This document shows, in pieces, positions 34,337-44,330 of a stretch of 47,778 nucleotides of DNA. Under the pieces are notes generated by a model that had not been told where the DNA came from, did no database searches, and worked only from the letters and a program-made list of their open reading frames with translations. The stretch comes from G020354785 sp964534745 (GTDB taxonomy: Bacteria > Bacteroidota > Bacteroidia > Bacteroidales > UBA10428). The position numbers and the translations under genes are program-made. Position 1 is the stretch's first letter, and every line of letters starts with the position of its first letter. The stretch spans positions 1 through 47,778 of the forward strand of contig CAZHQW010000019.1 of the NCBI GenBank assembly GCA_964534745.1, read 5' to 3'.

Positions 34337-36247
34337 ATGCAGACAATAATAGACCTGTTTGAGAAGTGTGCTGCAAAATACAGCAATAATATATTTCTCC
34401 TGGAAAAAAAGGGCAATAAGTATGAGGGCTGCACCTATAAAGAGGTTCAGGCTATGTCATATAAGTTTGCGGTCGGACTGATGACACTGGGGATAAAAAA
34501 GGGAGACAGAATTGCGTTGCTTTCCGAAGGAAGGAATGACTGGGTTATCAGTGAACTGGGAATTTTATATGCAGGGGCGATAAATGTGCCTCTGTCTGTT
34601 AAATTAACTGAACCTGAGGATATAAAATTCAGAATTGAACACTCCGGCTCAAGGATGCTCATTGTATCAAAAAACCAGGCCAGGAAACTGGAAGGTATAA
34701 AAAAGGAAATAAAGGGTCTTGAAAAGCTTATTCTGCTTGATGAAGCTGAGAGCTATAATGATAAGGATATATTATATAAAAAAATAATAGCATATGGTGA
34801 AGATTATTTAAGTGACCATAAAAGGGACCTTGAAAAAAGGTGGAAATCCATTAAGGGCAGTGATTATGCCAATATATGCTACACTTCAGGAACTACAGCC
34901 GATCCAAAGGGTATAATACTGTCCCACAGAAATTATGCGGCTAATGTTGAGCAATCTCTCAGCCTTTTCAGTGTACCGGACTCATGGACAACACTGGTGA
35001 TTCTGCCATGGGACCATTCATTTGCCCATACATGCGGCATTTATACCCTGATGTCATGCGGCGCCAGTATGTGTTCAGTACATGTTGGCAGGACACCAAC
35101 AGAGACCCTTAAAAACATACCTGTAAACATAAAGGAAACAAAACCCCATTTTCTTTTGAGCGTGCCGGCACTTGCAAAAAACTTCAAAAAAAATATTGAA
35201 AAAGGGATACACGAAAAGGGACCTGTAGTTCAAAGGATATTTGGGATCGGACTGAAACTTGCATATCTGTATAACGGCAATGGATGGAACAGGGGAAAGG
35301 GTTTTAAAATCCTCTTAAAGCCATTATACTGGTTATTTAAAAAACTTATATTCAGTAAAATAAAAGATGGATTCGGAGGCAGGCTCAGGTTCTTTGTAGG
35401 AGGAGGTGCCCTGCTGGACATAGAACTGCAGAAGTTCTTTTATGCTATCGGAATACCAATGTACCAGGGGTACGGACTTACCGAAGCCTCCCCGGTCATA
35501 TCATCCAATAATCCGGTTAACCACAAAATGGGGTCTTCGGGAAGACTCGCCATAGATATGAAACTGCGGATCTGTGATGAGGAAGGAAAAGAATTGGCTG
35601 AAGGAGAAACAGGGGAAATAGTAATTAAAGGTGAAAATGTGATGGCCGGCTACTGGAAAAATGAAGAGGCAACAAGAGAGTTCATCAGGGACGGGTGGCT
35701 CTACACGGGCGACCTGGGATACCTCGATAAGGACAATTTTCTTTTTGTCCTGGGGCGGACAAAGAGCCTGTTAATTGCCGATGACGGAGAAAAATACAGT
35801 CCGGAAGGTATAGAAGAAGCTATTACCGAACACTCGCGTTTTATTGAACAATGCATGCTTTACAATAACCAGGAACCATATACTGTTATCATCATATATC
35901 CTAACAGGGAAGCGCTCAGAAGACAGGCTGAAATCAGTAAAGCAGACATTTCAGGACTTAAGGGACAGGAATCGGTACTGGAACTGGTTGCAAAAGAAAT
36001 AAATATGTTCAGGACGGGCGGCAGGTATGAAAAGCTTTTCCCCCAGCGCTGGATGCCCGCAGCCATTGGAATAATAGATGAAGGATTCACAGAGGAAAAC
36101 CACCTTCTTAACAGTACCCTGAAAATGGTCAGGAGTAAGATAACCGATAAATTCAAATCCCTCATAGAGTACCTGTATACACCTGAAGCCAAAAACATTT
36201 GCAACTCCGAAAACATCAAGGCGATCCTCAGGATTTTTTCTATATAG
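34337..36247 (+). CDS. Long-chain acyl-CoA synthetase (AMP-binding)
   Basis: 636 residues. It activates fatty acids with ATP to acyl-adenylate and then to acyl-CoA. The P-loop YTSGTTADPKG, the YQGYGLTEASP adenine-binding motif, YTGDLGYLD and GRTKSLLIADDGEKYSPEGIE are all in the expected order. Length and overall pattern fit the FadD15-like long-chain group found in many Bacteroidota. It probably acts at the inner membrane face; no signal peptide is present. The C-terminal domain has an extra stretch (about 530-600) with GGRYEKLFPQRWMPAAIGIID. A perfect inverted repeat ends five bases before the ATG, so expression may be controlled at that site. It is followed by metH after 75 bases. Confidence 0.93.
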   Translation: MQTIIDLFEKCAAKYSNNIFLLEKKGNKYEGCTYKEVQAMSYKFAVGLMTLGIKKGDRIALLSEGRNDWVISELGILYAGAINVPLSVKLTEPEDIKFRIEHSGSRMLIVSKNQARKLEGIKKEIKGLEKLILLDEAESYNDKDILYKKIIAYGEDYLSDHKRDLEKRWKSIKGSDYANICYTSGTTADPKGIILSHRNYAANVEQSLSLFSVPDSWTTLVILPWDHSFAHTCGIYTLMSCGASMCSVHVGRTPTETLKNIPVNIKETKPHFLLSVPALAKNFKKNIEKGIHEKGPVVQRIFGIGLKLAYLYNGNGWNRGKGFKILLKPLYWLFKKLIFSKIKDGFGGRLRFFVGGGALLDIELQKFFYAIGIPMYQGYGLTEASPVISSNNPVNHKMGSSGRLAIDMKLRICDEEGKELAEGETGEIVIKGENVMAGYWKNEEATREFIRDGWLYTGDLGYLDKDNFLFVLGRTKSLLIADDGEKYSPEGIEEAITEHSRFIEQCMLYNNQEPYTVIIIYPNREALRRQAEISKADISGLKGQESVLELVAKEINMFRTGGRYEKLFPQRWMPAAIGIIDEGFTEENHLLNSTLKMVRSKITDKFKSLIEYLYTPEAKNICNSENIKAILRIFSI

Positions 36248-36280
36248 CACATATTATAGGCAAAAAATCTCATAATAGGC

Positions 36281-36288
36281 TATATTTG
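36281..36288 (+). promoter_or_regulatory. Candidate metH promoter (-7 element)
   Basis: TATATTTG, a full match to TAnnTTTG, lies 34 bases upstream of the metH ATG. No TTTG box was seen at the usual distance upstream. No SAM or cobalamin riboswitch could be recognised in the 75-base gap, which is too short for one. Confidence 0.4.
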
Positions 36289-36322
36289 CGTTGCCGATCA
36301 ATATGAAAAATAAAGAATATTT

Positions 36323-39300
36323 ATGCCAGACAAGCCAGATTTACGTGAAGCACTAAGAGAGAGAGTGCTTGTGATTTTTGGCCCTTTCGGGACCATGCTG
36401 CAGAAATACAACCTGTCAGAAAGAGATTTCAGAGGCAGCAGATTTGCTAGCCACGGGACTGACCTGAAAGGCAATAATGATATAATCACCCTTACACAGC
36501 CCCATTTAATAAGAAAAATACACGACGGATTTCTGCAGGCAGGCACTGACATTACCGAGACAAATACTTTTAACGCAAACAGGATATCGCAATCTGACTA
36601 TAATACAGAGAAGTATGTTTACGAGATGAACCTCGAATCAGCCAGAATAGCAAGGGAGGCAGCGGATAAATTTACTGCTTCTGACCCGCAAAAACCCAGG
36701 TTTGTAGCCGGCGTCCTCGGTCCCACCAACAAAACCGCCTCTATATCTCCTGACGTCAATGATCCTTCATTTCGTACCGTCACATTCGATGAGCTGGTAA
36801 ACGCGTATTCCAAGCAGGCTGATGCCCTGGTTGAAGGAGGCGTGGATATCATTTTGCTGGAGACAGTGTTCGATACACTTAACGGAAAGGCGGCATTGTT
36901 TGCCGTACGCGAAGTATTCAACAAAAGAAATACAAACCTGCCGGTTATGGTTTCGGGGACCATAACTGACGCCAGCGGACGGACCTTATCCGGACAGACC
37001 ATAGAGGCTTTTCTAATATCCATATCACATTTTGATGTAATCTCTGTCGGACTGAACTGCGCCATGGGAGCAAAAGAGCTGTATCCATACATAAAAAACC
37101 TGTCCGGAATCTCACCTTTCTTTGTCAGCGTTCACCCCAATGCGGGACTTCCGAACCAGTTCGGCTCCTACGACGAAACACCCGAGGAGATGGCTGCAAT
37201 TATGAAAAGCTACCTTGATGAAGGCACTGCCAATATCATCGGAGGCTGTTGCGGCACAACACCTGACCACACAAAGCTCATGACAGAGCTTGCATTAAAG
37301 TCAAAGCCAAGGAAAATTCCGGATATAGAGGTTAAAACAAGGGTCAGCGGCCTTGAGCCTTTGCTTATCAGCGAAGAACGCAATTTTGTGAATATAGGCG
37401 AGCGTACGAATGTTGCCGGCTCGAAAAAGTTCGCTGCACTGATAAGGGAAGAGAAATATGATGAAGCCCTGTCCATTGCCAGGGAACAGGTGGAATCGGG
37501 AGCCCAGATTATAGATGTCTGCATGGACGATCCTATGCTTGATGCTGAAAAATCTATGACCAGGTTCCTGAATCTTATAGCTGCGGAACCTGAGATTTCC
37601 AGGGTACCCATGATGATTGATTCATCAAAATGGTCTGTGATTGAAGCCGGACTGAAATGTGTGCAGGGCAAGCCGATAGTTAACTCAATTAGCCTGAAGG
37701 AAGGTGAAGAACTGTTCATTGATTATGCAAAAAAAATTAACCAGTACGGAGCAGCAGTTGTAGTAATGACCTTTGATGAAAAAGGACAGGCCGATACTTT
37801 TGAGCGTAAAACCGAAATATGCGGAAGGGCCTATAAAATCCTCACACAGGATGCAGGCTTTAATCCCGCAAACATAATTTTTGATCCCAACATACTGGCT
37901 ATAGGCACAGGTATTGAAGAACATAACAATTATGCTGTTGACTTCATTAAAGCGACCAGGTGGATAAAAGAAAACCTCCCTCATGCCAAAGTCAGCGGAG
38001 GCGTCAGTAACCTGTCCTTCTCCTTCAGGGGCAACAACACCGTAAGGGAAGCCATGCATTCTGCATTTCTCTTCCACGCTACAAAGGCAGGTATGGATAT
38101 GGGAATAGTAAATCCCTCAATGCTTGAAGTATATGATAACATACCGGGCGAACTGCTGGAGCTCGTTGAAGATGTCATACTCAACCGCCGCAATGATGCA
38201 ACGGAGAGACTTATTGCCTTTGCAGAGACCATACAGGCAACTGATAAAAAAGAGCAAAAACAGCATGAGTGGAGGTCCCTCCCGGTTAATGAAAGGTTAA
38301 GCCACGCACTGATAAAAGGAATTGTAGATCATATTGAGAGTGACGTTCTTGAGGCAAGGAAAAACTACCCGAGAGCCATAAATATCATTGAGGGTCCCCT
38401 TATGAAAGGTATGGGCATTGTCGGTGACCTGTTCGGCAAGGGTAAAATGTTTCTCCCCCAGGTAGTTAAAAGTGCAAGGGTTATGAAAAAAGCCGTGGCA
38501 GCCCTCCTGCCCTATATTGAACAGGAGAACAAAGAAGAAGACAAGTATTCAAAGGGCTCCTCCGGCAGGGTGCTCCTTGCTACCGTTAAAGGAGATGTTC
38601 ACGATATAGGCAAGAACATTGTGGGTATTGTACTATCATGCAATAACTATGAGATTATTGATCTAGGAGTTATGGTGCCTACGGAAAAAATACTGCAGAC
38701 AGCCAAGGAAAAGAATGTTGATATTATAGGAGTGAGCGGATTAATAACACCCTCCCTGGAAGTTATGATCGACGTTGCCAGGGAACTCGAAAAACAGGGA
38801 TTTGACAGGCCTCTTTTAATTGGGGGGGCAACAACATCGAAGATACATACAGCAATTAAAATTGATCCCAACTATAAAGCCCCTGTGATTCATGTTAAAG
38901 ATGCTTCAAAAAGCGTGGGTGTTGTCAGCAGCCTGCTATCACCACAGATGCACAACAGTTTCATAAAGGAAATAAGGGATGAATATAAAATCCTGAGAAG
39001 TGACTATTCGGGTATAAAAAAGAAAATAAAGTATATATCTCTCAGTGAGGCAAGGAAAAACAAATTAAAGATCGACTGGGAGGGTACAAAAATATATAAA
39101 CCTAAATTCACGGGCATCAGGACTTTTAAAGATTTTCCCATTGAAGATATACGGCCCTACATAAACTGGATGTTTTTCTATGTTGTGTGGGAAATAAGGG
39201 CCAAATTTCCCGATATACTGAATGATCCTGAAAAAGGAAAAGAAGCAAGGAAGCTTTATAACGATGCAAACAAGCTGCTTGACCTTATAATAAAGGAAAA

Positions 39301-40009
39301 GCTGCTTAAAGCATCGGGCGTGCTGGGATTCTTCCCTGCAAATGCTGTGGGTGACGATATTGAGGTATACTCCGATGATAAAAGAAATAAAGTATTAACA
39401 AGGTTCATAAATCTCAGGAACCAGAATATCAAAGAAGAGAATCTGCCCAATTTATGTCTTTCAGATTTCGTGGCGCCGAAAGAAAGCGGCATAAAAGACT
39501 ATATTGGCGCATTTGCTGTAACAGCCGGACTGGGGATTGAAGATATATTAAAAAAATATGAGGACAACCTGGATGATTATAACAGTATCATGATAAAAGC
39601 TCTTGCCGACAGGCTTGCTGAAGCTTTCACCGAGCTGATCCATAAAAAGGTAAGGCAGCAATACTGGGGCTATGCGCTGGATGAGAATTTAAGTATTAAT
39701 GAACTGTTCCTTGAAAAATACAGGGGCATACGTCCGGCTCACGGCTATCCAGCATGTCCGGACCACTCGGAAAAGGAAACACTGTTCAGGCTGCTCGGTG
39801 CCACAAAGAATGCCGGCATAAGCCTTACCGAAAATTATTCGATGTACCCTGCAGCATCGGTAAGCGGACTGATCTTTGCGCATCCGCAGTCGAGATACTT
39901 CCTTGTAGGTAAAATATCAAGGGACCAGGCAGAAGATTACGCGTTAAGGAAGGATGTGAGCCTGGAGACTGTTGAGAAATGGCTTGCATCAAACCTTAAT
40001 TATAAATAA
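36323..40009 (+). CDS. metH: Cobalamin-dependent methionine synthase
   Basis: 1228 residues, nearly the same as the E. coli enzyme. Four modules can be traced: a homocysteine domain with zinc ligands Cys246 (GLNCAMG), Cys309 and Cys310 (GGCCGT); a pterin domain (about 350-640, starting ERTNVAGSKKFA); a cobalamin module with GDVHDIGKN, where His760 is the lower axial cobalt ligand; and the C-terminal reactivation domain that binds SAM (about 900-1228, with RPAHGYPACPDH). It transfers the methyl group of 5-methyl-THF to homocysteine. The metF gene follows after 8 bases, so the methyl donor and its user are co-expressed. An ATG at 36303 is out of frame and is not the start. Confidence 0.97.
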   Translation: MPDKPDLREALRERVLVIFGPFGTMLQKYNLSERDFRGSRFASHGTDLKGNNDIITLTQPHLIRKIHDGFLQAGTDITETNTFNANRISQSDYNTEKYVYEMNLESARIAREAADKFTASDPQKPRFVAGVLGPTNKTASISPDVNDPSFRTVTFDELVNAYSKQADALVEGGVDIILLETVFDTLNGKAALFAVREVFNKRNTNLPVMVSGTITDASGRTLSGQTIEAFLISISHFDVISVGLNCAMGAKELYPYIKNLSGISPFFVSVHPNAGLPNQFGSYDETPEEMAAIMKSYLDEGTANIIGGCCGTTPDHTKLMTELALKSKPRKIPDIEVKTRVSGLEPLLISEERNFVNIGERTNVAGSKKFAALIREEKYDEALSIAREQVESGAQIIDVCMDDPMLDAEKSMTRFLNLIAAEPEISRVPMMIDSSKWSVIEAGLKCVQGKPIVNSISLKEGEELFIDYAKKINQYGAAVVVMTFDEKGQADTFERKTEICGRAYKILTQDAGFNPANIIFDPNILAIGTGIEEHNNYAVDFIKATRWIKENLPHAKVSGGVSNLSFSFRGNNTVREAMHSAFLFHATKAGMDMGIVNPSMLEVYDNIPGELLELVEDVILNRRNDATERLIAFAETIQATDKKEQKQHEWRSLPVNERLSHALIKGIVDHIESDVLEARKNYPRAINIIEGPLMKGMGIVGDLFGKGKMFLPQVVKSARVMKKAVAALLPYIEQENKEEDKYSKGSSGRVLLATVKGDVHDIGKNIVGIVLSCNNYEIIDLGVMVPTEKILQTAKEKNVDIIGVSGLITPSLEVMIDVARELEKQGFDRPLLIGGATTSKIHTAIKIDPNYKAPVIHVKDASKSVGVVSSLLSPQMHNSFIKEIRDEYKILRSDYSGIKKKIKYISLSEARKNKLKIDWEGTKIYKPKFTGIRTFKDFPIEDIRPYINWMFFYVVWEIRAKFPDILNDPEKGKEARKLYNDANKLLDLIIKEKLLKASGVLGFFPANAVGDDIEVYSDDKRNKVLTRFINLRNQNIKEENLPNLCLSDFVAPKESGIKDYIGAFAVTAGLGIEDILKKYEDNLDDYNSIMIKALADRLAEAFTELIHKKVRQQYWGYALDENLSINELFLEKYRGIRPAHGYPACPDHSEKETLFRLLGATKNAGISLTENYSMYPAASVSGLIFAHPQSRYFLVGKISRDQAEDYALRKDVSLETVEKWLASNLNYK

Positions 40010-40017
40010 TTTGACAA

Positions 40018-40902
40018 ATGAAAATTACTGAAATTTTTAAGCAGCAAAAGCGGACATTCTCGTTTGAATTTTATCCTCCCAAAGACGAAATATCTGCACT
40101 GGATTTCGGAATAAACATAGGCAAGCTGATAAATCTTGAGCCTTCATTTGTAACAGTAACATATGGAGCGGGCGGATCAACACAGGAGAGGACCTTTGCT
40201 ATTGTTGACTACCTGCATAACAAAATCGGACTTACATGTATGGCACATTATACCTGTGTTAATGCATCAAAAGAAAAAATAAGAAAGGATATCGGCTACC
40301 TGAAGGAAATAGGGATTGAAAATCTCATGCTCCTCAGGGGCGACCCTCCCCAGGGAATGAATAGCATCAGGCTCAATCCTGAAGGATTTAACCATGCCAG
40401 CGATCTTATTTCTTTTGTCAGCAAACTTGATGATTTCTGTATAGGTGCTGCCTCCTATCCCGAAAAGCATCTGGAATCGAAAAGCATGGAAGAAGACATA
40501 AAAAACCTCAGGAAAAAAATCAATGCCGGTGCTGATTTCCTTGTAACCCAGCTATTCTTTATCAATGACCTCTATTTTAATTTTGTTGAACTCACTGAGA
40601 AATATGGCATAGACTGCAGAATAATCCCGGGGATTATTCCTATAACCAACTACACACAGATAAAGAAGTTTGTACAGCTGACGGGAGCAAGTATCCCGCA
40701 GGAAATAATAAGCCAGATAGAACCATACCAGGATAACCCTGAAAAGACTTACCAGATCGGACTGGATTTTGCAATAAGGCAATGCCGTGATTTGCTGGAC
40801 AGGGGTGCCCCGGGTATACATTTCTATACGCTGAACAAATCACGTGCAGCAGTAGAAATATTTGAATCAATAACCTATGAAATAAAGAAATCGAGAATCT
40901 AG
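40018..40902 (+). CDS. metF: 5,10-Methylenetetrahydrofolate reductase
   Basis: 294 residues, a FAD-dependent TIM barrel that makes 5-methyl-THF. Typical segments are FSFEFYPPKDE (with the catalytic Glu), FVTVTYGAGGSTQERT, LMLLRGDPP, GAASYPEKH, and DFLVTQLFFINDLYFNF. Bacterial-length, with no C-terminal regulatory domain. It is directly downstream of metH (8-base gap) and clearly part of the same operon. The product is the methyl donor used by MetH. The TAG stop shares the tetranucleotide CTAG with the TAG stop of the facing pepD gene. Confidence 0.97.
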   Translation: MKITEIFKQQKRTFSFEFYPPKDEISALDFGINIGKLINLEPSFVTVTYGAGGSTQERTFAIVDYLHNKIGLTCMAHYTCVNASKEKIRKDIGYLKEIGIENLMLLRGDPPQGMNSIRLNPEGFNHASDLISFVSKLDDFCIGAASYPEKHLESKSMEEDIKNLRKKINAGADFLVTQLFFINDLYFNFVELTEKYGIDCRIIPGIIPITNYTQIKKFVQLTGASIPQEIISQIEPYQDNPEKTYQIGLDFAIRQCRDLLDRGAPGIHFYTLNKSRAAVEIFESITYEIKKSRI

Positions 40903-42520
40903 GCTTTACTGTCAGGTATCTTCTTGAGAATCTCTACCACATAATCCCAGAACTTCCTTACGCTCTCAATATGAACCCTCTCATCGGGCGAGTGAGCGCC
41001 CTTGATTGTAGGTCCCATAGATATCATATCCAGACCGGGATTTACGCCTCCTATTATCCCGCATTCAAGTCCGGCATGCACGGCCTTTATCTCGGGCACC
41101 ACTCCGAACTTGCTCTTATATACCTGCTTGCAAATACGAAGGATCCCGGAGTCCATGTCGGGCTTCCAGCCCGGATATTCGCCGTCAAAGCTGACGGTGG
41201 CACCAGCCAGTTCAAATAAGCTCTGTATCCTGCTGGCGAGGTCCTCCTTTGCTGAATCGAGACTGCTCCTCAGCAAGCATTCAACCTTCACCTTCTTGAA
41301 TTCAGTTTTTACAACAGCCAGATTGCTTGATGTCTCAACAAGGTCTTCCATATCACTGCTCATGCGGATCACTCCATTGGGACATGTGTATATGGCGCTT
41401 ATAATTTTTTTATGGGTGTCTTCATCAATAATTGCGGTGGGCATAGCAGTCTTCTCCGCCACAACTTTCAGATCCGGTTCAATAGTATGATACTCAACTC
41501 TCAGCACGCTCTCATAGCCCTTAATGAACTTAAGAAACTCGCTTTCCTTATCCTTTGGCACAAGAACAGTAGCAAAGGCCTCCCTCGGTATGGCATTCCT
41601 CAGGCTCCCCCCGTTCAGATCTGTCATCCTTATATGAAACTTAAAAGTTGCTCTCCACAGCAGCCTTATCAAGATAATATTCGAGTTGCCCCTTCCTAGG
41701 TGAATATCCAGTCCGGAATGGCCTCCCCTTAAACCCTTTACGCTTACCTGGANNNNNNNNNNNNNNNNNNNNNNNNNNNNNNNNNNNNNNNNNNNNNNNN
41801 NNNNNNNNNNNNNNNNNNNNNNNNNNNNNNNNNNNNNNNNNNNNNNNNNNNNAGGTGAATATCCAGTCCGGAATGGCCTCCCCTTAAACCCTTTACGCTT
41901 ACCTGGAAGGGTACGTAACCGCTCTTAACTTTTTCCGCATTATAGTCAAATGTAACATGGGCATTTATTCCGCCTGCACAGCCTATATAAAGTTCACCCT
42001 CATCCTCCGAGTCAAGATTTAACAGTATGTCACCCTTTAACATACCCGGTTTAAGTGCTGAAGCTCCCGTCATTCCGGTTTCCTCATCAACAGTAAACAA
42101 AGCTTCAAGAGGCCCGTGCTTTATATTTATGGATTCAAGCACAGACATTATGACAGCTACACCTATACCATTATCGGCACCCAGCGTGGTTCCGTCAGCT
42201 GTTACCCATTCCCCGTCAATATAAGCATTAATGGGATCCTTTTCAAAATCATGCTCTTTATCAACATTCTTTTGCGGCACCATGTCGAGGTGGGACTGAA
42301 AGACAACGGTTTTCTTTTTTTCCATGCCTTTGGTTGTCGGCTTCCTTATAATAACGTTACCCACTTCATCCTTTACCGTTTCCAGACCCAGCTTTTTTCC
42401 AAAATCATAAATAAAGCTCACAGCTTTATGCTCACTTTTTGATGGACGCGGAATCCTGGTCAGATCATAAAAGTTCTTCCAGATTGCCGTTGGTTTCAAA
42501 GTTGTAATCTGTGAATTCAT
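40899..42520 (-). CDS. pepD: PepD-type aminoacyl-histidine dipeptidase, interrupted by a false gap
   Basis: An M20-family metallopeptidase that cuts Xaa-His and other dipeptides. Zinc-site segments are FQSHLDMVPQ, LGADNGIGVA and DEETGMTG, with GLRGGHSGLDIHLGRGN spanning the gap. The ATG at 42520 (MNSQITTLKP) is preferred over one 87 bases upstream, because homologues start near this point. The 100 N at 41753-41852 are flanked by the same 55 bases on both sides. Removing the N run and one copy (155 bases) puts both halves in one frame and gives 488 residues, the usual length. So the gene is intact and only the assembly is wrong. Its 3' end overlaps metF by 4 bases. Confidence 0.94.
41698..41907. 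other. Assembly gap (N 41753-41852) flanked by a duplicated 55-base overlap
   Basis: Bases 41698-41752 are identical to 41853-41907. Contig ends that share exactly 55 bases are what a de Bruijn assembler with k = 55 leaves. The scaffolder did not merge them and inserted 100 N. No real sequence is missing here. Confidence 0.95.
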
Positions 42521-42686
42521 AGGTTTAATTTTAGATTTGAAATCGCTAATTTGTGCATTATATTTAACTAAAGCAAAATAATTATCATAAAATATGCGTG
42601 TATTCACTACCTGATTAATTTAACATACATTGGCATCATCCTTGAAATAAAAATTATTATATTGCGTTCCCCTTAATAAATGAATT

Positions 42687-43223
42687 GTGAAGCAAGGAAT
42701 AATTAAATATATAATAATACTATTGTGCTTTTGTTCTGGATTTTTTACAGGTCATGCACAGACAGTAAAATGGTATTCCCTGGTTGAAGCACTTGAACTG
42801 AATAAGAAGGAACCGCGTAATATTATTATTGATGTTTATACTGACTGGTGCGGATGGTGTAAGGTTATGGAAAAAACCACTTATAACAACAGTATTATTG
42901 CGGAATACCTGAATAAAAAATTCTATCTTGTTAAGCTTAATGCAGAAGAAAGGGAAAATATTAAAATAGGCGACAGAACATATAAATATGTTCTTTACGG
43001 ACAAAGAGGGTATCATGAACTGGCAGCCATACTGCTTGATGGTAACATGGTCTACCCTTCTGTCGTTTTTCTGGATGAAAAGGGAAGGAAGTTGCACGCA
43101 CTCCAGGGATATATCAAGGCAAAACCCTTTGATGAGATTATAAAATACATCGGTGAAGGCCACTATCTTACAGAAAGCTGGGATGAGTTCATTGCTGGCT
43201 ATAAGTCGCAGATAGAGGAATAG
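42687..43223 (+). CDS. Periplasmic thioredoxin-like protein
   Basis: 178 residues with a signal peptide (about 1-24, ending GHAQ) and a thioredoxin fold carrying YTDWCGWCK, with the redox pair Cys55 and Cys58. YPSVVFLDEKGRKL contains the cis-proline strand. This resembles the DUF255/thioredoxin-7 type proteins of the Bacteroidota envelope, which reduce or exchange disulphides in secreted proteins. The start is GTG at 42687; no ATG gives a complete signal peptide. After the domain comes a short tail (HYLTESWDEFIAGYKSQIEE). It is divergent from pepD, and faces the DUF4831 gene 18 bases away. Confidence 0.88.
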   Translation: MKQGIIKYIIILLCFCSGFFTGHAQTVKWYSLVEALELNKKEPRNIIIDVYTDWCGWCKVMEKTTYNNSIIAEYLNKKFYLVKLNAEERENIKIGDRTYKYVLYGQRGYHELAAILLDGNMVYPSVVFLDEKGRKLHALQGYIKAKPFDEIIKYIGEGHYLTESWDEFIAGYKSQIEE

Positions 43224-43241
43224 GCAATACTGTTAATAATC

Positions 43242-44330
43242 TTAATTCTTAAATGAGAAAGGTATCAAAATGCCATATTGAAAAACCGGCATCCTCGACG
43301 TGTTAATAATCCCTGATCCCTCAAGAATTCTTATTTCTGCCATATCAGGCAACCTGACAGGTATTTTGTTGCCTGTAACCGGTTGCTGGTAATCACTGCC
43401 AAAATCTTCGAGTTGCACAGTCTTGTTCATATCCTCAACTTCCAGTATGACAGGTATACCTTTTACACCCTTTGAATCAATAAATCCTTCGGTTCCCGAG
43501 AAGCGGAATAACACCTCTTTTGACAACTGGCGGCTGCCGTCGGGCACGTACCGGAAAGTCCTCGTAAACCTGTCAGTAAATGTTTTACCTGTAAAAAGCG
43601 ACAAATATTCATTTTCGGTAGCGTCGAGCTTTGCAACGGCAATAGCCATTGATTCGCCATCAGGAACCTGGTCATACTGTCCGGATACCATCTTAAATCT
43701 CCTTTTCCTGATCTTTAATACATAGTTGGCTGCCTCTTCAGCCTTTTCCTCAAGAGTCTTTTTAACCAGTTGTTTTTTAATGACAGGCACTTTAACAAAA
43801 GCAGAGTCAACAAAAGTCCGTTTATAAACCGTATCATAGCCTGTATAAAAGTTACGCTTAACTGATAAATCCCTGTATAATATTGCATTACTGTGCGATG
43901 TGTCTAATTCAGAAAAGCTGTATATGCTAAAAAAGCGGCCGGGTGATAATATAAGTTTGTTCTCCTCCAGGCGGGCCAGCATCTTGTCCAGTGTACCTGC
44001 ATTGTTACTTACAGCATAATAATAATCAGGATCTGCCTCATCATAAACATCGATCCTGACATCAGAAATGGTCCATTCAACTGTTGCACTGTCAGGTACA
44101 TTCTTAATACCCAAATACTTTTCGGCATACTTGTGGAACGGACCGGGAATGACGGTTTTCCTGGAAGCTTCTATCGTAATGTCAAGGACAGTGAGCGGCA
44201 GCGCATAAACAGCATTGGTTTCCCCAAGATCGGCCATGCTTTTTATGGGCGTTACATTACCCTGCCTGTGCACAGCACACCCTGCCAAAAAGAATACCGT
44301 GATTACATATAAAAAGGCTTTTTTCATCAT
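43242..44330 (-). CDS. DUF4831 family lipoprotein
   Basis: 362 residues. A lipoprotein leader with Cys18 (FFLAGC). The mature N-terminus has the family pattern YALPLTVLDITIEASRKTVIPGPFHKYAEKYLGI, and the domain continues to about residue 350. It includes a YDTVYKRTFVDSAFVKVPVIKKQLVKKT stretch and the repeated charged segment EEKAEEAANYVLKIRKRRFKMVSGQYDQVPDGESM. This domain is known only as DUF4831 in Bacteroidota; no function is established. It overlaps the nnr gene (stop inside ATGATGA), so both are translated together; the two products act in different compartments, so a shared pathway is not implied. Confidence 0.87.
   Translation of the reverse strand: MMKKAFLYVITVFFLAGCAVHRQGNVTPIKSMADLGETNAVYALPLTVLDITIEASRKTVIPGPFHKYAEKYLGIKNVPDSATVEWTISDVRIDVYDEADPDYYYAVSNNAGTLDKMLARLEENKLILSPGRFFSIYSFSELDTSHSNAILYRDLSVKRNFYTGYDTVYKRTFVDSAFVKVPVIKKQLVKKTLEEKAEEAANYVLKIRKRRFKMVSGQYDQVPDGESMAIAVAKLDATENEYLSLFTGKTFTDRFTRTFRYVPDGSRQLSKEVLFRFSGTEGFIDSKGVKGIPVILEVEDMNKTVQLEDFGSDYQQPVTGNKIPVRLPDMAEIRILEGSGIINTSRMPVFQYGILIPFSFKN

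Noticed and set aside
36303..36305. Upstream ATG as the metH start
   Set aside because: It is 20 bases upstream of the metH ATG and therefore out of frame.
41744..42607. pepD as two genes or a pseudogene
   Set aside because: The break is explained by an unmerged 55-base contig overlap plus 100 N; the joined frame is intact.
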